64,000 nt of DNA from Maratus speciosus (lineage: Eukaryota > Arthropoda > Arachnida > Araneae > Salticidae): NCBI GenBank assembly GCA_963932465.1, contig OZ010789.1, forward strand, positions 595,149,581 through 595,213,580, given 5' to 3'. Every line of letters begins with the position of its first letter. The first letter of the stretch is position 1. A program made the position numbers and the translations under genes. Below are positions 35,031-45,898 of this stretch, in pieces. The notes under the pieces are model-generated. The model made no database searches. It had not been told where the DNA came from and saw nothing but the letters and a program-made list of their open reading frames with translations.

Positions 35031-35727
35031 ATATAAAAAGTACAGTCAAATATCATGAAGTTGTTTTCCAAAAGTAGCTTTATAATACAGTGTTTTCAAC
35101 AATTTGTTAATCAGCTCGCTGAATCTTTTTGAGTTTTCAAAATATTTGACTGCACGTTTTCTATGAGTTGACCTAAATAGCTGGCTACCAAATTATCAAA
35201 CAAAATTTTTAAAAACATTCACGCATGCGCTATTAAAAATTATTTCACACAAATTCCTATATTTCATAAAATTTTCAATATGCTCATGTTTGTATTGCAG
35301 TATACTATTTCTACTATTCTTTTTGAAGTTTTAAGTAAGTGGTGTTAAATTGGGTTGAAAACTCTGTATTATATTTTTTTAAAATTTGAATTTTTCACGG
35401 AAACGTTAGCATATTCACGAATATGCGTGCTATGCTTAGACAAAAACACGCGACCGTTAAACAGGTCCCGCATAGTCATTTGCTAGAGTGAGAAACCATT
35501 TTTAGCATTTTCTGTTACAAGTGTGATTGCAAACATTTTGTTATTAATTTTATTTTTGTCACTGTAATTATCCCCGCGATTAAACCATCACTGAAAAATA
35601 GGAAGCCAAACATGTTCTTTATATCCTTGAAGTTCAAGACAATTCGACAAGAATTTTGGTAGATATTCGGCATCTGTGTACATTTGAAAGCATTCGGTCA
35701 CAGTTCCTGAACTTTTAGTGGTCCGTG

Positions 35728-37079
35728 TATTATAATACTAGACAAAAAACACATAAATCAAAGTGTGTGTAATGCATAATTTTTCTCTAGATTTTTTATT
35801 TTTGCATTATCTTTTATAATTTATTCTTTTATTACGCTATGTAATTTTATTTTTAGATTAAATAATTAGTCTTTAACAAAAATAACCTCTCAAGTGCGAG
35901 AATTACTTGCGCACAGAGGGTTTCGTACAATAACTATATTAATTAATAACTGGGCATTACATTCCACAACCTGTACGTGTTATGTAAGAAAATCACTTAT
36001 AATCATTAAACTAAAGCTAAAACATGCTAAAAGTGATAAAAGTGACATTAAAATGTCGTATAAATACCTTTATTTCGATCAACACCTTTCATCAAGCAAA
36101 CGGCGAGTTTGTCAAAATCCATATTGATAAAAATTATTTCCGTATTTTTTTAAAAAATCAAAATGTTAAACAAAATTTACGAGATCACATGTTGTTTCAT
36201 GAAAGCAAGTACTTTAATAAAAATGGACATCTGTGCACATTAATTCTATTATTTAACATTGAAAAAGTAAAGATTTATGTGATGAAACATGTAATAGAAA
36301 AGAAAAAAATATTTACATGCCTTTTAAATTTACTTTTATCATTTTTAGCATGTTTTAGCTAGAATGATGACGTAAAGTAACTATGTACATGTTACAATGT
36401 TAGATATTGTTATGTATGTCAATATTGTTTTATTAACTATTATGTTAAATCGTTTTAGGTACAAGTTATATTCTGAAATGTTTTTAATAAAATTTTATTA
36501 TTTTAATTTGAAAATTAATTTAGTCATTTATTGTTCCAATTAATATAGTGCATTTTGCAGCCTGTTTTTCATGTACTTTTATATGTAACTGGATTTTTTT
36601 TAATCAAAACCATATACAAGGGATTAAATATGAATACCACATATGCATAAATACATACAAACTTTAAACAATGCAAATGAAAAAAAAAAAAATGGAAATC
36701 ATATTGTGTTCAAAATTTTCGAAGAAATTATTTAAGATCTTGATCAAATTACTAAATCAAACATTCATCGTATAATAAAATATTGTGTTGCATACGACAT
36801 AATTGAAACTTTCCCAAACGGTTAATACAATTCATGGAGAAATTAAAAATAAATAACTTAAACTTTTGGGATACCCTATAAATGAATATCTGGATACTCA
36901 GAAGAATAAACAGGGTAAAAACACTGCTGGTATTCTTAATTTGACTAAGAAAGTACTAGAACATATCTCTTGTCGATCGATAGCTATTTTCTAGGAAAAT
37001 ATACTAAATGCCACAAAGCTTAAAAATATGGAGAGTAATAACAAGGTATTTGAAACATTAGCGCAAAAATTTCACTGAC
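35728..37079. other. Gene-less stretch, possible Penelope-like tail relic
   Basis: At 36010-36200 the order AAAGTGATAAAAGTGACATT, TTTCGATCAACA, CAAACGGCGAGTTTGTCAAAA parallels 30825-30920. This might be a diverged Penelope-like tail on the minus strand. The 112-codon frame at 36024-36362 lies over it and shows no conserved domain. Nothing else recognised. Confidence 0.3.
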
Positions 37080-37344
37080 GTCAACGGATCATGCGGATGA
37101 TCCAGTGAGGAGTGGATCTGGAGTGGATGGTAAAAGGATGACTTTCAGTTGTGATTACACCAACTGTGGTTGATGAGGTAGGCGAGATAAAGGACAGTGT
37201 TAAAGCTATATGTAGGGAGGTAGGAAAAGTTAATAATTTGAAAGATGTAATAACTACTCTCTATAAGTAGGTAATATTATTACATTGGAATGTTATTGTA
37301 TGGTTTATTACATTGGAATAATACGAAAAATATAAGTACACCAA

Positions 37345-37545
37345 TTAAAGATGCTTTAAATGTCAATCTTATGGACATGTACTAGGCCATGCAAAAGAAA
37401 ATTTAGTTGTGTTAAATGAGCAGGTGGACACGATATCAAGCATCGCAAATCATCTCTTATTACATGTAGTAACTGCTATTTTAATGAATCGGATGCTGAT
37501 AGTTTTCATAGGGCTGATAGAATTGAATGCCCATCTTTTGTGAAA
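37345..37545 (+). pseudogene. LINE ORF1 zinc-knuckle region
   Basis: Three consecutive knuckle-like motifs can be read: RCFKCQSYGHVLGHAK, then FSCVK followed by a stop in place of the expected Cys and AGGHDIKHR, then ITCSNCYFNESDADSFHRAD with a final C. These match the three CCHC fingers of gag-like ORF1 proteins. The last Cys of finger one, the second Cys of finger two and its final Cys are lost. Confidence 0.65.
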
Positions 37546-37689
37546 TATCGTAGTAGTCTTTTCGACGTCGACTTTATAGGTGACCTTGGGGTCTCTAGTG
37601 TCGGTGTCTCTAATTTGATGAGTCTTCAAATCAATTTAAATGAGATTTGATGCAAATGATAATCTTGAACGTTGTGTAGATAAGTTTGG

Positions 37690-38245
37690 CTTTAGATTGG
37701 TTTTGGATGCATATATCATTGATGGCTCCATGGCTGGTATACCAGAGCACTGGCGCTCTTAATTTTCCTTTAACCATACTGCCTAAATTTTAATTAATAA
37801 CGCAGATTACGTTTTTGTAAAACCATTTGCTATGGATAACATTGTCTCTATTAATTTTATTGTACATGATCCTCATTTTACAATTGGATTGCACTATTCC
37901 GCTCCTTCTGGAGATTTAAATGCAGAGTTTAAAGCATGGCTTCCACTTATCACAGACTGTAGTAATCTACTTTTAGATGGTAAATTTAACGTGCCATCAA
38001 ACGCACATGACTATTCAAGAGATGACGAACGCTTAGATGTTTTATTGGAGTTATTTAGGAATCAATAATTTGCGAATATTTAATGACTTTGATGCTGATT
38101 ACACGTACGTTCCTGATAACAGGAAGGGCAGACATGACTATTGATGGTATTAATATCAGTGACAAACTTAACACCTGGACTGTTGACTGAGCTTGTGAAT
38201 ACTTTTTATACAGCGATCATAGATATATTTGATACAATCTGAACT
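37690..38245 (+). pseudogene. LINE ORF2 endonuclease domain
   Basis: The best frame starts at 37832 and reads LHYSAPSGDLNAEFKAWLP, then LLLDGKFNVPSNAH (the GDFN motif, altered), then RLDVLLELFRNQ and a stop. After a frame change TYVPDNRKGRHD and YSDHRYI follow. SDH is the terminal catalytic signature of APE endonucleases. The upstream PWSNXXXYVXXXXFAxxxxxS part is too eroded to read. Confidence 0.65.
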
Positions 38246-38919
38246 ATAGTGCAGTTGAGCGAATGTTACTTCGTTATAAAACAAAGAAAAAAATCTCCTT
38301 TAAATTTAATAATCATTTAAAAACTAGAGAGGTGCAGTTATTCTGTCAGTTATTGACGGTGAGCGTAGTTTTTCTGAGATTCTGGGAATTATAATGGATA
38401 AAGCTTTTAGAAAGTGCAAGATTTCTCACAAAACAAGAATTAATTGGTACACAAATGAATTTAAAATAGAAAGAAGCAAACTTAACGCTATGTACAGTCG
38501 ATATATAAATAACCCTGATGTGAATTAATATAAAGATTTACATGTAAAGAATAGAAACATATATAAATAAATGTTAAAGATTATAAGAAAAATCATGGCT
38601 TAACTATTGCAAAAATACAAATACACCTTTTTGTACAACGACGTTTCAAAATATCTGAGAACACTTTTATATGGATTCTGTAACAGACCAGATTTTCTGA
38701 TTCATCTCTGCCAGTAATTTTAAAAATGATGGCGATTTTGCTCCAATTACTAAAAGGGAACTAAAATGTATGCTTTCCGAAAAAGCAGTTGGCAAAGCAC
38801 CGGTTGCTGATAACTGGGATGCGATTGTAATTAAGAAATTGTGTAACAATTTTACAATGCTTATGACTGCGATGTATAATAAATGCCTAGAAATAGGTCA
38901 CATTCCTTCAGTGTAAAAG

Positions 38920-39840
38920 AAAGGCTCAGTGGTGCTTTTTAGGAAATGGAATAAAGATCCTGCTGATACTAGAGTATACAGCCCCATCACACTACCTCCT
39001 ACAATGGGGAAAATACTTGGGCATATATTAAAGATCAGAATTATAGCTAGGTTAGAGCTTTCGGGTATTTAGCTTGTAAATAGCCTGGCTTTCGAGAAAG
39101 GCGTAGCACCGTTACAGATCAGTCTGTCTTAAAGAATTGTGTGAACAGTATACTGATGGACTATAAATATTGTGCACTTATCTCATTAGTTATTCAAGGA
39201 GATTTTGATTCTCTTGAGTGGTATATTACTTCTGAAATTATTGATTGATTAACAATAGAAAATTACTTGAAATGTACATTAAAAAATTATAGCAGCAATA
39301 CATTAATCGACTTTATGTTCATTACTGGCATAGAATGGTTTGATATTCATACGGGTTGTCCTCAGGAGTCTTGCTTGTGTCTTCTTATCTGGACAATTCT
39401 TGCTGAAAAACTGATCAAGTCATATAAATGTAGTCAACATAATATCAAGTGTTACATAATATCATATGTAGGTAATAAAGTAATACAAGAGGGTAGTGAT
39501 ACTAGACAAGGTTTGGAAAATAAAATTAATGAATGTGTAGAAGACTTTAAATCTGAATATGAAAATGTAAAACTTGTAATTAGTGTAGTTAAATCATAAG
39601 CCATGCTTTTGGATCTTTTACGTTAGATGATAGATGACCAATTTTGAGACTGCTACGAAGATCGAATTTGGCGAAAGACAATATTAATTACCTCGGTTTT
39701 AACTTAGATAGCAGGTTTAGATGGCGCACCTAGGTAACATGAGAGATAAAATTCTTAACTTTACGACAAATATCAAGAACACGGGATATCGTGACAAAGG
39801 TCTCAATACCATCTACTTAAAATAATGGTTAAAATTGGTT
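38920..39840 (+). pseudogene. LINE reverse transcriptase domain
   Basis: In order: VYSPITLPPTMGKILGHIL (RT block 1), GFRERRSTVTDQS after a frame change (block 2), CALISLVIQGDFDSLEWYI (block A, with a DFDS sequence that lacks the usual FD-x-x-x-h spacing), IHTGCPQESCLCLLIW (block B, from QGCPQGS), CYIISYVGNKV where YADD is expected, and NYLGFNLDSRFRWRTH (the YLG block). The catalytic YADD has become YVGN, so the enzyme is dead even without the stops. Part of it falls in the open frame 39267-39599. Confidence 0.7.
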
Positions 39841-39861
39841 ATAGCTAAACAGATATCATAT

Positions 39862-40249
39862 CGCTCATCCGCATGAAAAGCGACACATCTAGACAAAAGT
39901 AAAATTCACAGGAGAGACAAATGAAAATTTGCATGATTGTACTGTAACATGAAATTATAGTACTTATCCCCTCATGCAGGAGTAAAGGCGTGCATAAAAG
40001 CACAAAAAAAAAAACATTAGCAAGGAAGACGTAGGATGAGGTTTGGAGGGTTGGGTAATTTTACCTCCCGACATTATCCAACCCCCTTCTGTGGTCACAA
40101 ATAGATATGTAGCGTAATAAAGCGATTTTCAGTATAACTGCACTTATGAAAGTGTCTGTGAAGCAAGACGCACCTATGATAGACCAATTAATGAAATAAA
40201 ACGTAAATTGAAATTTTGCGAGATGTGTCACTTTTCTTGTGTATGAGGG
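39862..40249. mobile_element. MITE inserted into the LINE
   Basis: Left CGCTCATCCGCATGAAAAGC then GACACATCT is mirrored by AGATGTGTCACTTTTC then TTGTGTATGAGGG on the right. ATAT flanks both ends (39858-39861 and 40250-40253). LINE coding sequence is interrupted after AKQISY and resumes beyond with CGMWTYDHS. The interior shows no coding motif. Confidence 0.65.
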
Positions 40250-40627
40250 ATATGGTCAGGAAATGTGGTATGTGGACCTACGATCACTCGGTCTATAAAG
40301 GCTGAGTTCGTGCCAAAGGATGGGTTTATTACCTATAATTAAAACTTACAGATCAGTGTCGAAATATACTTTATGCGTGATTATAGGTATTCCACCAATC
40401 GACATAGAGTAAAAAAACTCCTATAACAAGTACAATTTACTAAATGGTAATGTCAATATTCAAACTGATAATGATATTCTCACAAGAGATGAAGTTGTGC
40501 CTGATATTTTAACATGTGATTGTCAGATTATTTCATTACCCACATTAATATTCCCATATTAATATTCAAGATACCCACATTAATATTCAAGAAAAAGTAA
40601 AGAATGCTAATCCTCTTTCCATAAACT

Positions 40628-40885
40628 CAATGATTTTTACAGACGGTTCGAAAATGAACGATGAGGCAGTAGCAGCAATCACAGTTCTGTATCAAAATAA
40701 CTCATAATTGACACGGGCAACGCCGGGTAGTTCTGCTAGTTTAAAATATTTTTCATAAGAAATAGTTAAAAGTATTCAGGAAAAATTAAAGAATTGACGT
40801 GCCAGAAATTTTGAAACTGGTTGGATTGGTTGGTTGCACATGGTGGTCATTTAAGTAATGAAAGAGCTGACTTATTCGCCAAATT
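40628..40885 (+). pseudogene. LINE RNase H domain, split by a Helitron stub
   Basis: The first part reads MIFTDGSKMNDEAVAAI (the TDGS catalytic Asp). The last part reads VAHGGHLSNERADLFAK, matching the h-x-AH-x-G-x-x-GNE-AD-x-LAK end of RNase H. Between them about 100 expected residues are missing, and the Helitron 3' end at 40710-40739 lies there, so insertion was followed by deletion. Confidence 0.7.
40710..40739 (+). mobile_element. Helitron 3' terminus (stub)
   Basis: CACGGGCAACGCCGGGTAGT then TCTGCTAG before T. CCGGG pairs with CACGG/CCCGG-type bases to form the short hairpin. The sequence is close to the 3' end at 13346 (CTGGGCAACGCCGGGCA), so both belong to one group. No 5' end remains. 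Confidence 0.7.
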
Positions 40886-41128
40886 ACATTTGACATGGAA
40901 GCAAGCGTTGAAATTCCCATATCTTATATTTAAATGTTTTTTTTAAGAATAATGTACTTCAGAAATGGTAACTGTATTGGGAAACGAGCCTTAATGGTAG
41001 AGAAACACATACTTAACTATGAACAGAGTTAACTTAGATTAAGTAAACAAGTCGTAGCATATTTCGTGACGTGACATTGGAGTTTTCCAACGTATGTATT
41101 TAAGATTAAGAAAAGAGGTAATGATAAG

Positions 41129-41179
41129 TGTGGCTGCAATAAATGTGTTGATGTTGTCCATTATATATTTGGAAGATGC
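41129..41179 (+). pseudogene. LINE ORF2 C-terminal zinc motif
   Basis: KCGCNKCVDVVHYIFGRC is a C-x-C-x2-C-x4-H-x5-C type motif, as found at the C-terminus of ORF2 in I/R1-like LINEs. It closes the domain order and marks the end of the coding remnant; the frame runs on as MTAQSSSDRVKLLDET. Confidence 0.6.
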
Positions 41180-41468
41180 AGTATAATGACTGCACAATCT
41201 TCATCCGACAGAGTAAAACTCTTAGACGAAACTTGTGGTCAGTTTTATTTGCACCAAGAAATTATCATATATGTCATATTTATAACAAACCAAATGAGCT
41301 GTACAGCTTTATTCGATCCCTATTTTAATTTGATTTTTGTGCTTATGTAACTAAAATCGTGTAATATATCACACTAGTATGCCAGATGAACTTGACTGAC
41401 ACACTGCCGTGTGTATAGATACCTGAGGAACCTGTCTATTATAGTGAAGTTATCTCTAAGTTATATTA

Positions 41469-41852
41469 AGTTGAGCAAAAAGTTCTGGAATATTTTTAAT
41501 CAAATGGTTACCAGAATTTGTATTGTATATAGGAGTACCAATGGTATATGCATAGGAGTTCAGCAACTTTGGCTCCAAAATGGCAATTGAACAATGCGAT
41601 TTGCGTGTGTTGACCCGGCATTATTAGAGAAAAGGCCTAACGATTCTGAAAGCCGTCGATGAGATTAATGAGGATGAAGGTGCTGGTAACGGCGACAAAC
41701 TTAACCAGCAAATCCGGAATCTGGCAGAACGGAGGCAAAAATTCGTGGACTATGATGGTCTCTACTTTAAAGAATAGTCCTTGTTGCTTTTGTTGTTAAT
41801 TTGCGCATAACAACGCAACTTCCACAATTTTCCCAGAACTTTTTGCTCAACC
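41469..41852 (+). mobile_element. Internally deleted mariner element
   Basis: Termini AGTTGAGCAAAAAGTTCTGG and CCAGAACTTTTTGCTCAACC are nearly perfect inverted repeats, and TA is duplicated at 41467-41468 and 41853-41854. The 384-bp interior joins the two ends of a transposase frame (separate entry). This is the classical birth form of a MITE: it keeps the ends and loses the catalytic core. Confidence 0.85.
41580..41777 (+). pseudogene. Mariner transposase, N- and C-terminal ends fused
   Basis: From ATG 41580 the frame reads MAIEQCDLRVLTRHY, one TAG, RKGLTILKAVDEINEDEGAG, then directly DKLNQQIRNLAERRQKFVDY and DGLYFKE before TAG at 41775. The first part looks like the N-terminal helix-turn-helix region of a mariner-type transposase and the last part like its C-terminus. 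The roughly 250 residues between them, including the DDD catalytic residues, are gone with the frame kept. One in-frame stop shows that it decayed later. Confidence 0.6.
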
Positions 41853-41854
41853 TA

Positions 41855-43034
41855 GTAGTAATGTTAATAAAAGGTACAATAATAAAGTACGATACATAAG
41901 AACACAATATATATATGTTTAAATATAAATTAATTGAGCACTACAACTTAACTCTATACATATTTTAATTTTATTCTTGTGCTTATATAACTACCGCTAC
42001 TTATTGGATTTATATGAGGGTATAATGTGGTTGTTCTTGGAACGAGCGCCATTGTTGATTACATTCAAAAAGTACTGTGGGCGTCTCTTGTATCATTCTT
42101 TCTACATGGAGACTTATGCATAAACTGTTGTGGTCATTACTTGATTTGACAATAGATATTGACAGTGTCAGTATATAAATCTATATGGTGTCTCTTATGC
42201 AGTTCTGAGCATGTTTTTGACCTTACCTTCCTACATGATCTCCCTTGTATAAATGTCGTCCCTCGTTCTTTTTCTTGACTCTAGCACAAACTTCTGTGTT
42301 TGTTCCTGGATGACTTCTGCACTTATTCCACTACTAGGGGACTTGTGGTTTCTCCGAATTCAACTCTTCTACTTCTGCTTCGTGTTTTCTATATGGAATT
42401 ATGGGGTTACATGTATAAAAATTGTAGATATCTACATAAACCTCTATAATGTATTTTAGTCATCTCTTTACATGGAGACATTTGCATAAGCTTTCGATAC
42501 GTTCTTCGATGAACTGTATTACTATAAAATTCACTATTTGCTTACTTTAGAATTTTGCTGTAATACGGGACTTAATTTTGAACTGGTACGTAGAACTCAG
42601 TTTTCTTCAGTTCAGTTTTTTTTCTTTACTTAAGAATTTGTGCGTATTCTATATTATGTTAAATTGTATTTAAAGTAGCTATTCATATGTTTTTAATTTT
42701 ATCTCAATTTATATTTTTATTATATCTGTTGCCAGTGGCCAGAAATTTTCGTTTATTTTATCATGTTCTGCGAAGCATTTAGGGCATGTTGTGTAGCTTT
42801 TGATATGCTTTTTATTATTTCTAATTAATGGCCCTTTTTGGGCTCGTTTCCGCGGCTGGGTTTTGCTGGATGGTGAGGGTTTCTTACCACAGGAGCATTA
42901 ATCCATAAGCCGAATGTTTGGAGCTCCGGTTAGATGATTACTGGTGTTTCATAAATGAGATATCGGGAACCTTCGAAAGGGTACGCCAAAGACTTGCTAG
43001 ACGCTTCAGGTATGCATAGAGATTAGCGGTGTCA
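41855..43034. other. Gene-less stretch with a direct repeat
   Basis: CTACATGGAGACTTATGCAT (about 42111) recurs as TTACATGGAGACATTTGCAT (about 42470). The 68-codon frame at 42253-42459 shows no conserved domain. The minus strand near 42740-42790 has a lone C-x2-C motif (CPKCFAEHD) without further support. Confidence 0.4.
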
Positions 43035-44267
43035 CATTTAAGAGCGTACTGTAATTGCTATGCCAATAAAATGCCTGTTACCTTTCATTTCTGATCCCAC
43101 ATTGCTCCACCAAAATTGCTTCTTTATGTGTAGTTTAACTGCCCTCCATGTTTTTCCCATGAATCATTCAGGGAAACCCTGTACGTTACTGAAAGAGTTT
43201 AATGAATCATAAAACACAAAATATTGTGACACGGCTTAGCTCTGTATAGCATGAGTCCACAAATTCCTGTCTAATAAGTGATAAATAATTCGTTTGCAGT
43301 ATATTTACATTTAACGTCTGAATTTAAAAACTATTAAAACACACACAAGAAAAAAAAAAAGACAGACTTGAGCTCAGTTAAAAAATAAAATTTATAAAAA
43401 ATATACTTAAAAACAATCAAAAATACAATTTGTAAACGTTTCGCCAAGCGACACGCGAGGCATCATCACTACAAAAAATCCATTGCATTGGAATCGACGG
43501 AACAAATCAAGAACAGTTAAAGCTAGTTGTTTTAAAAACAGACAATATTCACTAGGGACAGAACGAGCTTCATTCAAAGTCTGCGATCGCAATTCAGTGA
43601 ACCTACCTTCAAGGAGTAATCTACCGTGGCAGCTGTTGCAACCTGATTTCAAAATACTAGCGTTCGCAATAAGCGGAATGTGATTCGTTTGAAGTGAATG
43701 CTGGACAATTTTTGAATTCAAATTGCCTTTTTTTTTTAAAGCTCCAGTATGTTCTTTTAGGCGAATTTCCAATGAGCTACCTGTTTCACCAATATATACA
43801 CTATTGCAAGGAATAATATAAACGACGCAGGGTAATTTAGACTTATCATATTGAAATTTATGCTTATTGAAAAAGGAATTCAATTTATTAATCGATTTAA
43901 ATGAAACCCCAATAATGAATGATTTTAGAATGCCAGAAATTTTATCAGAAATACTCTTATAATAAGGGAGACAGATAAAGGAGCTTGTTTTACTACGTTA
44001 AAAAAAAGGGGGGGGGAGTAGAATTTACAAAATGTAAAGTATTTTTAAAGATTTTTTTAACAAGACCAATAGAATAGCTATTATTAACCGACGCGATACA
44101 TTTTACGTTTCTCTATTTTAAAATCATGACTGGAACTTCAATATTTTATGGCTCTGAAGGCTAAAGTCTTAATAACGGCTATTTTATGGCTGAAAGGGCA
44201 TATTGAATTGAAATTGGTATATTGACCAGTATATGTAGGTTTTCCAACATACATTTATTTTATTTGG
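43035..44267 (-). mobile_element. Penelope-like element, unit I
   Basis: Minus strand: an RT C-terminal part, a linker and a GIY-YIG endonuclease (separate entry), then a tail of about 370 bp with ACGCGAGGCATC/CGCCAAGCGACACGCGAG next to AAACGTTTCGCC. The tail (CACAAAATATTGTGACACGG, AACGTCTGAATTTAAAAAC) is repeated in unit II as a direct repeat. The 5' edge at about 44260 starts with AAACACCAAATAAAATAAAT, a word that belongs to the tail of the neighbouring units. That fits the tandem arrangement often seen for Penelope-like elements. Confidence 0.75.
43407..44260 (-). pseudogene. Penelope-like protein: RT end, linker, GIY-YIG nuclease
   Basis: Penelope-like proteins couple an RT to a C-terminal GIY-YIG nuclease that nicks the target. 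Reading the minus strand from 44260: VGKPTYTGQYTNFNSICPFS then HKIAVIKTLAFRA (RT thumb region), a stop, SSSHDFKIEKRK, NSYSIGLVKKIFKN, a frameshift at the C/T homopolymer near 44010, FICLPYYKSISDKISGILKS (linker), then LPCVVYIIPCNSVYIGETGS and LEIRLKEHTGAL (GIY-YIG core: VVY, YIG, catalytic-type R in RLKEH). The 158-codon open part is 43407-43883. The RT palm is missing, so the copy is 5'-truncated and inactive. Confidence 0.75.
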
Positions 44268-44960
44268 TGTTTTACTGTAGTTGCTATGACAATAAAATGC
44301 GTGTTTTCGTTTCCTCTGCATTTCTTGTATTTCGCAGAAACCTTTCATTTCCAATTCCTCATTGCTACACCAAAATTTCTTCTTTATGTGTAGTTTAACT
44401 TCCTTCCATGTTTGTCCTATGAATTATTCAGGGACACCCTGTAGTGTACTGAAGGAATTTAATGTATCACAAAACACAAAATATTGTGACACGGCTTAGT
44501 TCTGTTTAGCATGAGTCACAAATTCCTGTCTAATTAGTCATAAAAAATTCGTTTGCAGTATATGTGCATTTAACGTCTGAATTTAAAAACCATTAAAACA
44601 CCAAATAAAGTAAATTAAGGCAGACTTTAGCGCAGTTAAAAAATAAAATTTATAAAACATATACTTAAAAATAATTAAAAATACAATTTGTAGACGTTTC
44701 GCCATGCGATATGCGAGGCATCGACAGTACAAAATATCCATTGCACAGCAAACGAAGGAACAAATCAAGAACAGTTAAAGTTAGTTATTTTAAAAACAGA
44801 CAATATTCACTAGGGACAGAACGAGTTTCATTCAAAGTCTGCGATCGCAATTGATTGAGCCAATCCTCAAGGAGTAATCTACCATGATAGCTGTTGCAAC
44901 CCGATTTCAAAATTCTGGCGTTCGCAATTAGTGGGATGTGATTCGTTTCAAGTGAATACT
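44268..44960 (-). mobile_element. Penelope-like element, unit II (5'-truncated)
   Basis: Direct repeat of unit I in the same orientation. Tail words ACAATAAAATGCGTG, TTCTTCTTTATGTGTAGTTT, CACAAAATATTGTGACACGG and AGACGTTTCGCCATGCGA recur in order. Only a short piece of the nuclease region remains (44760-44960), with stops. The 61-codon frame over the tail is not a gene. Confidence 0.65.
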
Positions 44961-45205
44961 TTGAATTGAATGAAGCTCATTCTGTCCCTAGGGAATATTG
45001 TCTGTTTTTAAAATAACTAACTTTAACTGTTCTTGATTTCTTCCACCGTTTGCTATGCAATGGAAATTTTGTAGTGATGATTTCTCATGTGTCGCTTGGC
45101 GAAACGTCTACAAATTGATTTTTAATTGTTTTCAAGCATATTTTTTATAAATTTTATTTTTTAACTGTGCTCAAGTCTGTCTTAATTTATTTTATTTGGT
45201 GTTTT
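44961..45205 (+). mobile_element. Penelope-like element, unit III, inverted
   Basis: From GAATGAAGCTCATTCTGTCC onward the sequence is the reverse complement of unit II: CTAGGGAATATTGTCTGTTT, TTAACTGTTCTTGATTTCTT, GTGTCGCTTGGCGAAACGTC and TTATTTTATTTGGTGTTTTA. Units II and III thus meet head-to-head at about 44960 and can form a hairpin of about 240 bp. Confidence 0.7.
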
Positions 45206-45898
45206 AAAAATTTGTTTTTTCTTTGAAACAGATGGCAATATTAATTATAAAAACTCATTTAATGAAAATATGTAATATAAAATATAAATCATATTAAATA
45301 ACATAAGAAACTAAAATTTTTATTCTAATTTTAAATTATCAAAATAGAAAAATGTAATCCTATTAAAATACTTTGAATATTTGCAGCAATTTTTCGTAAT
45401 TTACTGAGGTTTAATTAATTATATATAAAAAATTACTTTTAACCAAAAAATCGAAATATAATAAGTACATCGTATTAATTTACAATTTCTAATTTTGAAA
45501 CAATAGAAGCGTCATGCATTTTATTCTTGACATTTTAATTATATTCTTACAAAAATATTGGCAATAATATTTTTAATTAAAATATGATTTAAAAATCGAA
45601 AAATGTTGGATTACGAACTTTCTTTGATAATATTTCATATCAAAGAACGATATTTTATTTTATTAAAAAACTATGCATATTTTTCTTCATACAAAGAATT
45701 ATTAAAGCATATTACATAATGATATTTTAAAAAAGTAAAATTTTATTATGATATTTTGTAACGAAGATTGGGTTAATCATGCGTGAATATTATTTTTACT
45801 TAACGCGAAAATAAATCAGGTCATGTTGTACTTAGAAATTTTTAAAGAACTAAATGAAAGTATATAACAGATTTTCTTTTAAAAGAATGTATTACTTA
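45206..45898. other. Gene-less stretch
   Basis: Very AT-rich sequence with no coding motif and no repeat that I could recognise. Confidence 0.5.

Larger units (their letters stand above)
33986..35727. mobile_element. Large foldback element, interrupted by a nested MITE
   Basis: The left arm from 33986 (CACTTGTCTCCAAAATTTAA) is mirrored by the right arm ending at 35727 (CACTAAAAGTTCAGGAACTG in reverse). TA lies on both sides. Arms share ATATCTACCAAAATCCTTG, AGAACATGTTTG, ATGACTATGCGGGTCCTGTC and CATATTCGTGAA, each several hundred bases from the centre. A second element (34578-35030) sits near the centre and accounts for 453 bp. A related copy is at 59925-60850. Frames in the arms are not conserved between copies. 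Confidence 0.7.
37080..41345 (+). pseudogene. Degenerate LINE of the I/R1/Jockey group
   Basis: Pieces of a complete non-LTR retrotransposon occur in the expected order: CCHC zinc knuckles of ORF1, then APE-type endonuclease, RT, RNase H and a C-terminal zinc motif of ORF2. Many stops and frameshifts separate them. The combination of RNase H with a gag-like ORF1 fits the I-type group; the exact clade needs a tree. It was hit twice: by a MITE at 39862-40249 and by a Helitron whose stub remains at 40710-40739. No target duplication or tail was identified. It cannot make protein. Confidence 0.8.

Noticed and set aside
36024..36362. 112-codon plus-strand frame
   Set aside because: No conserved motif, low-complexity composition, and overlap with a possible transposon tail.
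39267..39599. 110-codon frame as a gene
   Set aside because: It is one frame-segment of the dead LINE RT (PQES block and YVGN in place of YADD).
42740..42795. CPKC motif on the minus strand as a LINE zinc finger
   Set aside because: Only two Cys in place, no neighbouring RT or endonuclease sequence.
43407..43883. Longest open frame (158 codons, minus) as a possible host gene
   Set aside because: The GIY-YIG signature, RT-thumb and linker pieces upstream, and repeated tails around it show a Penelope-like element.
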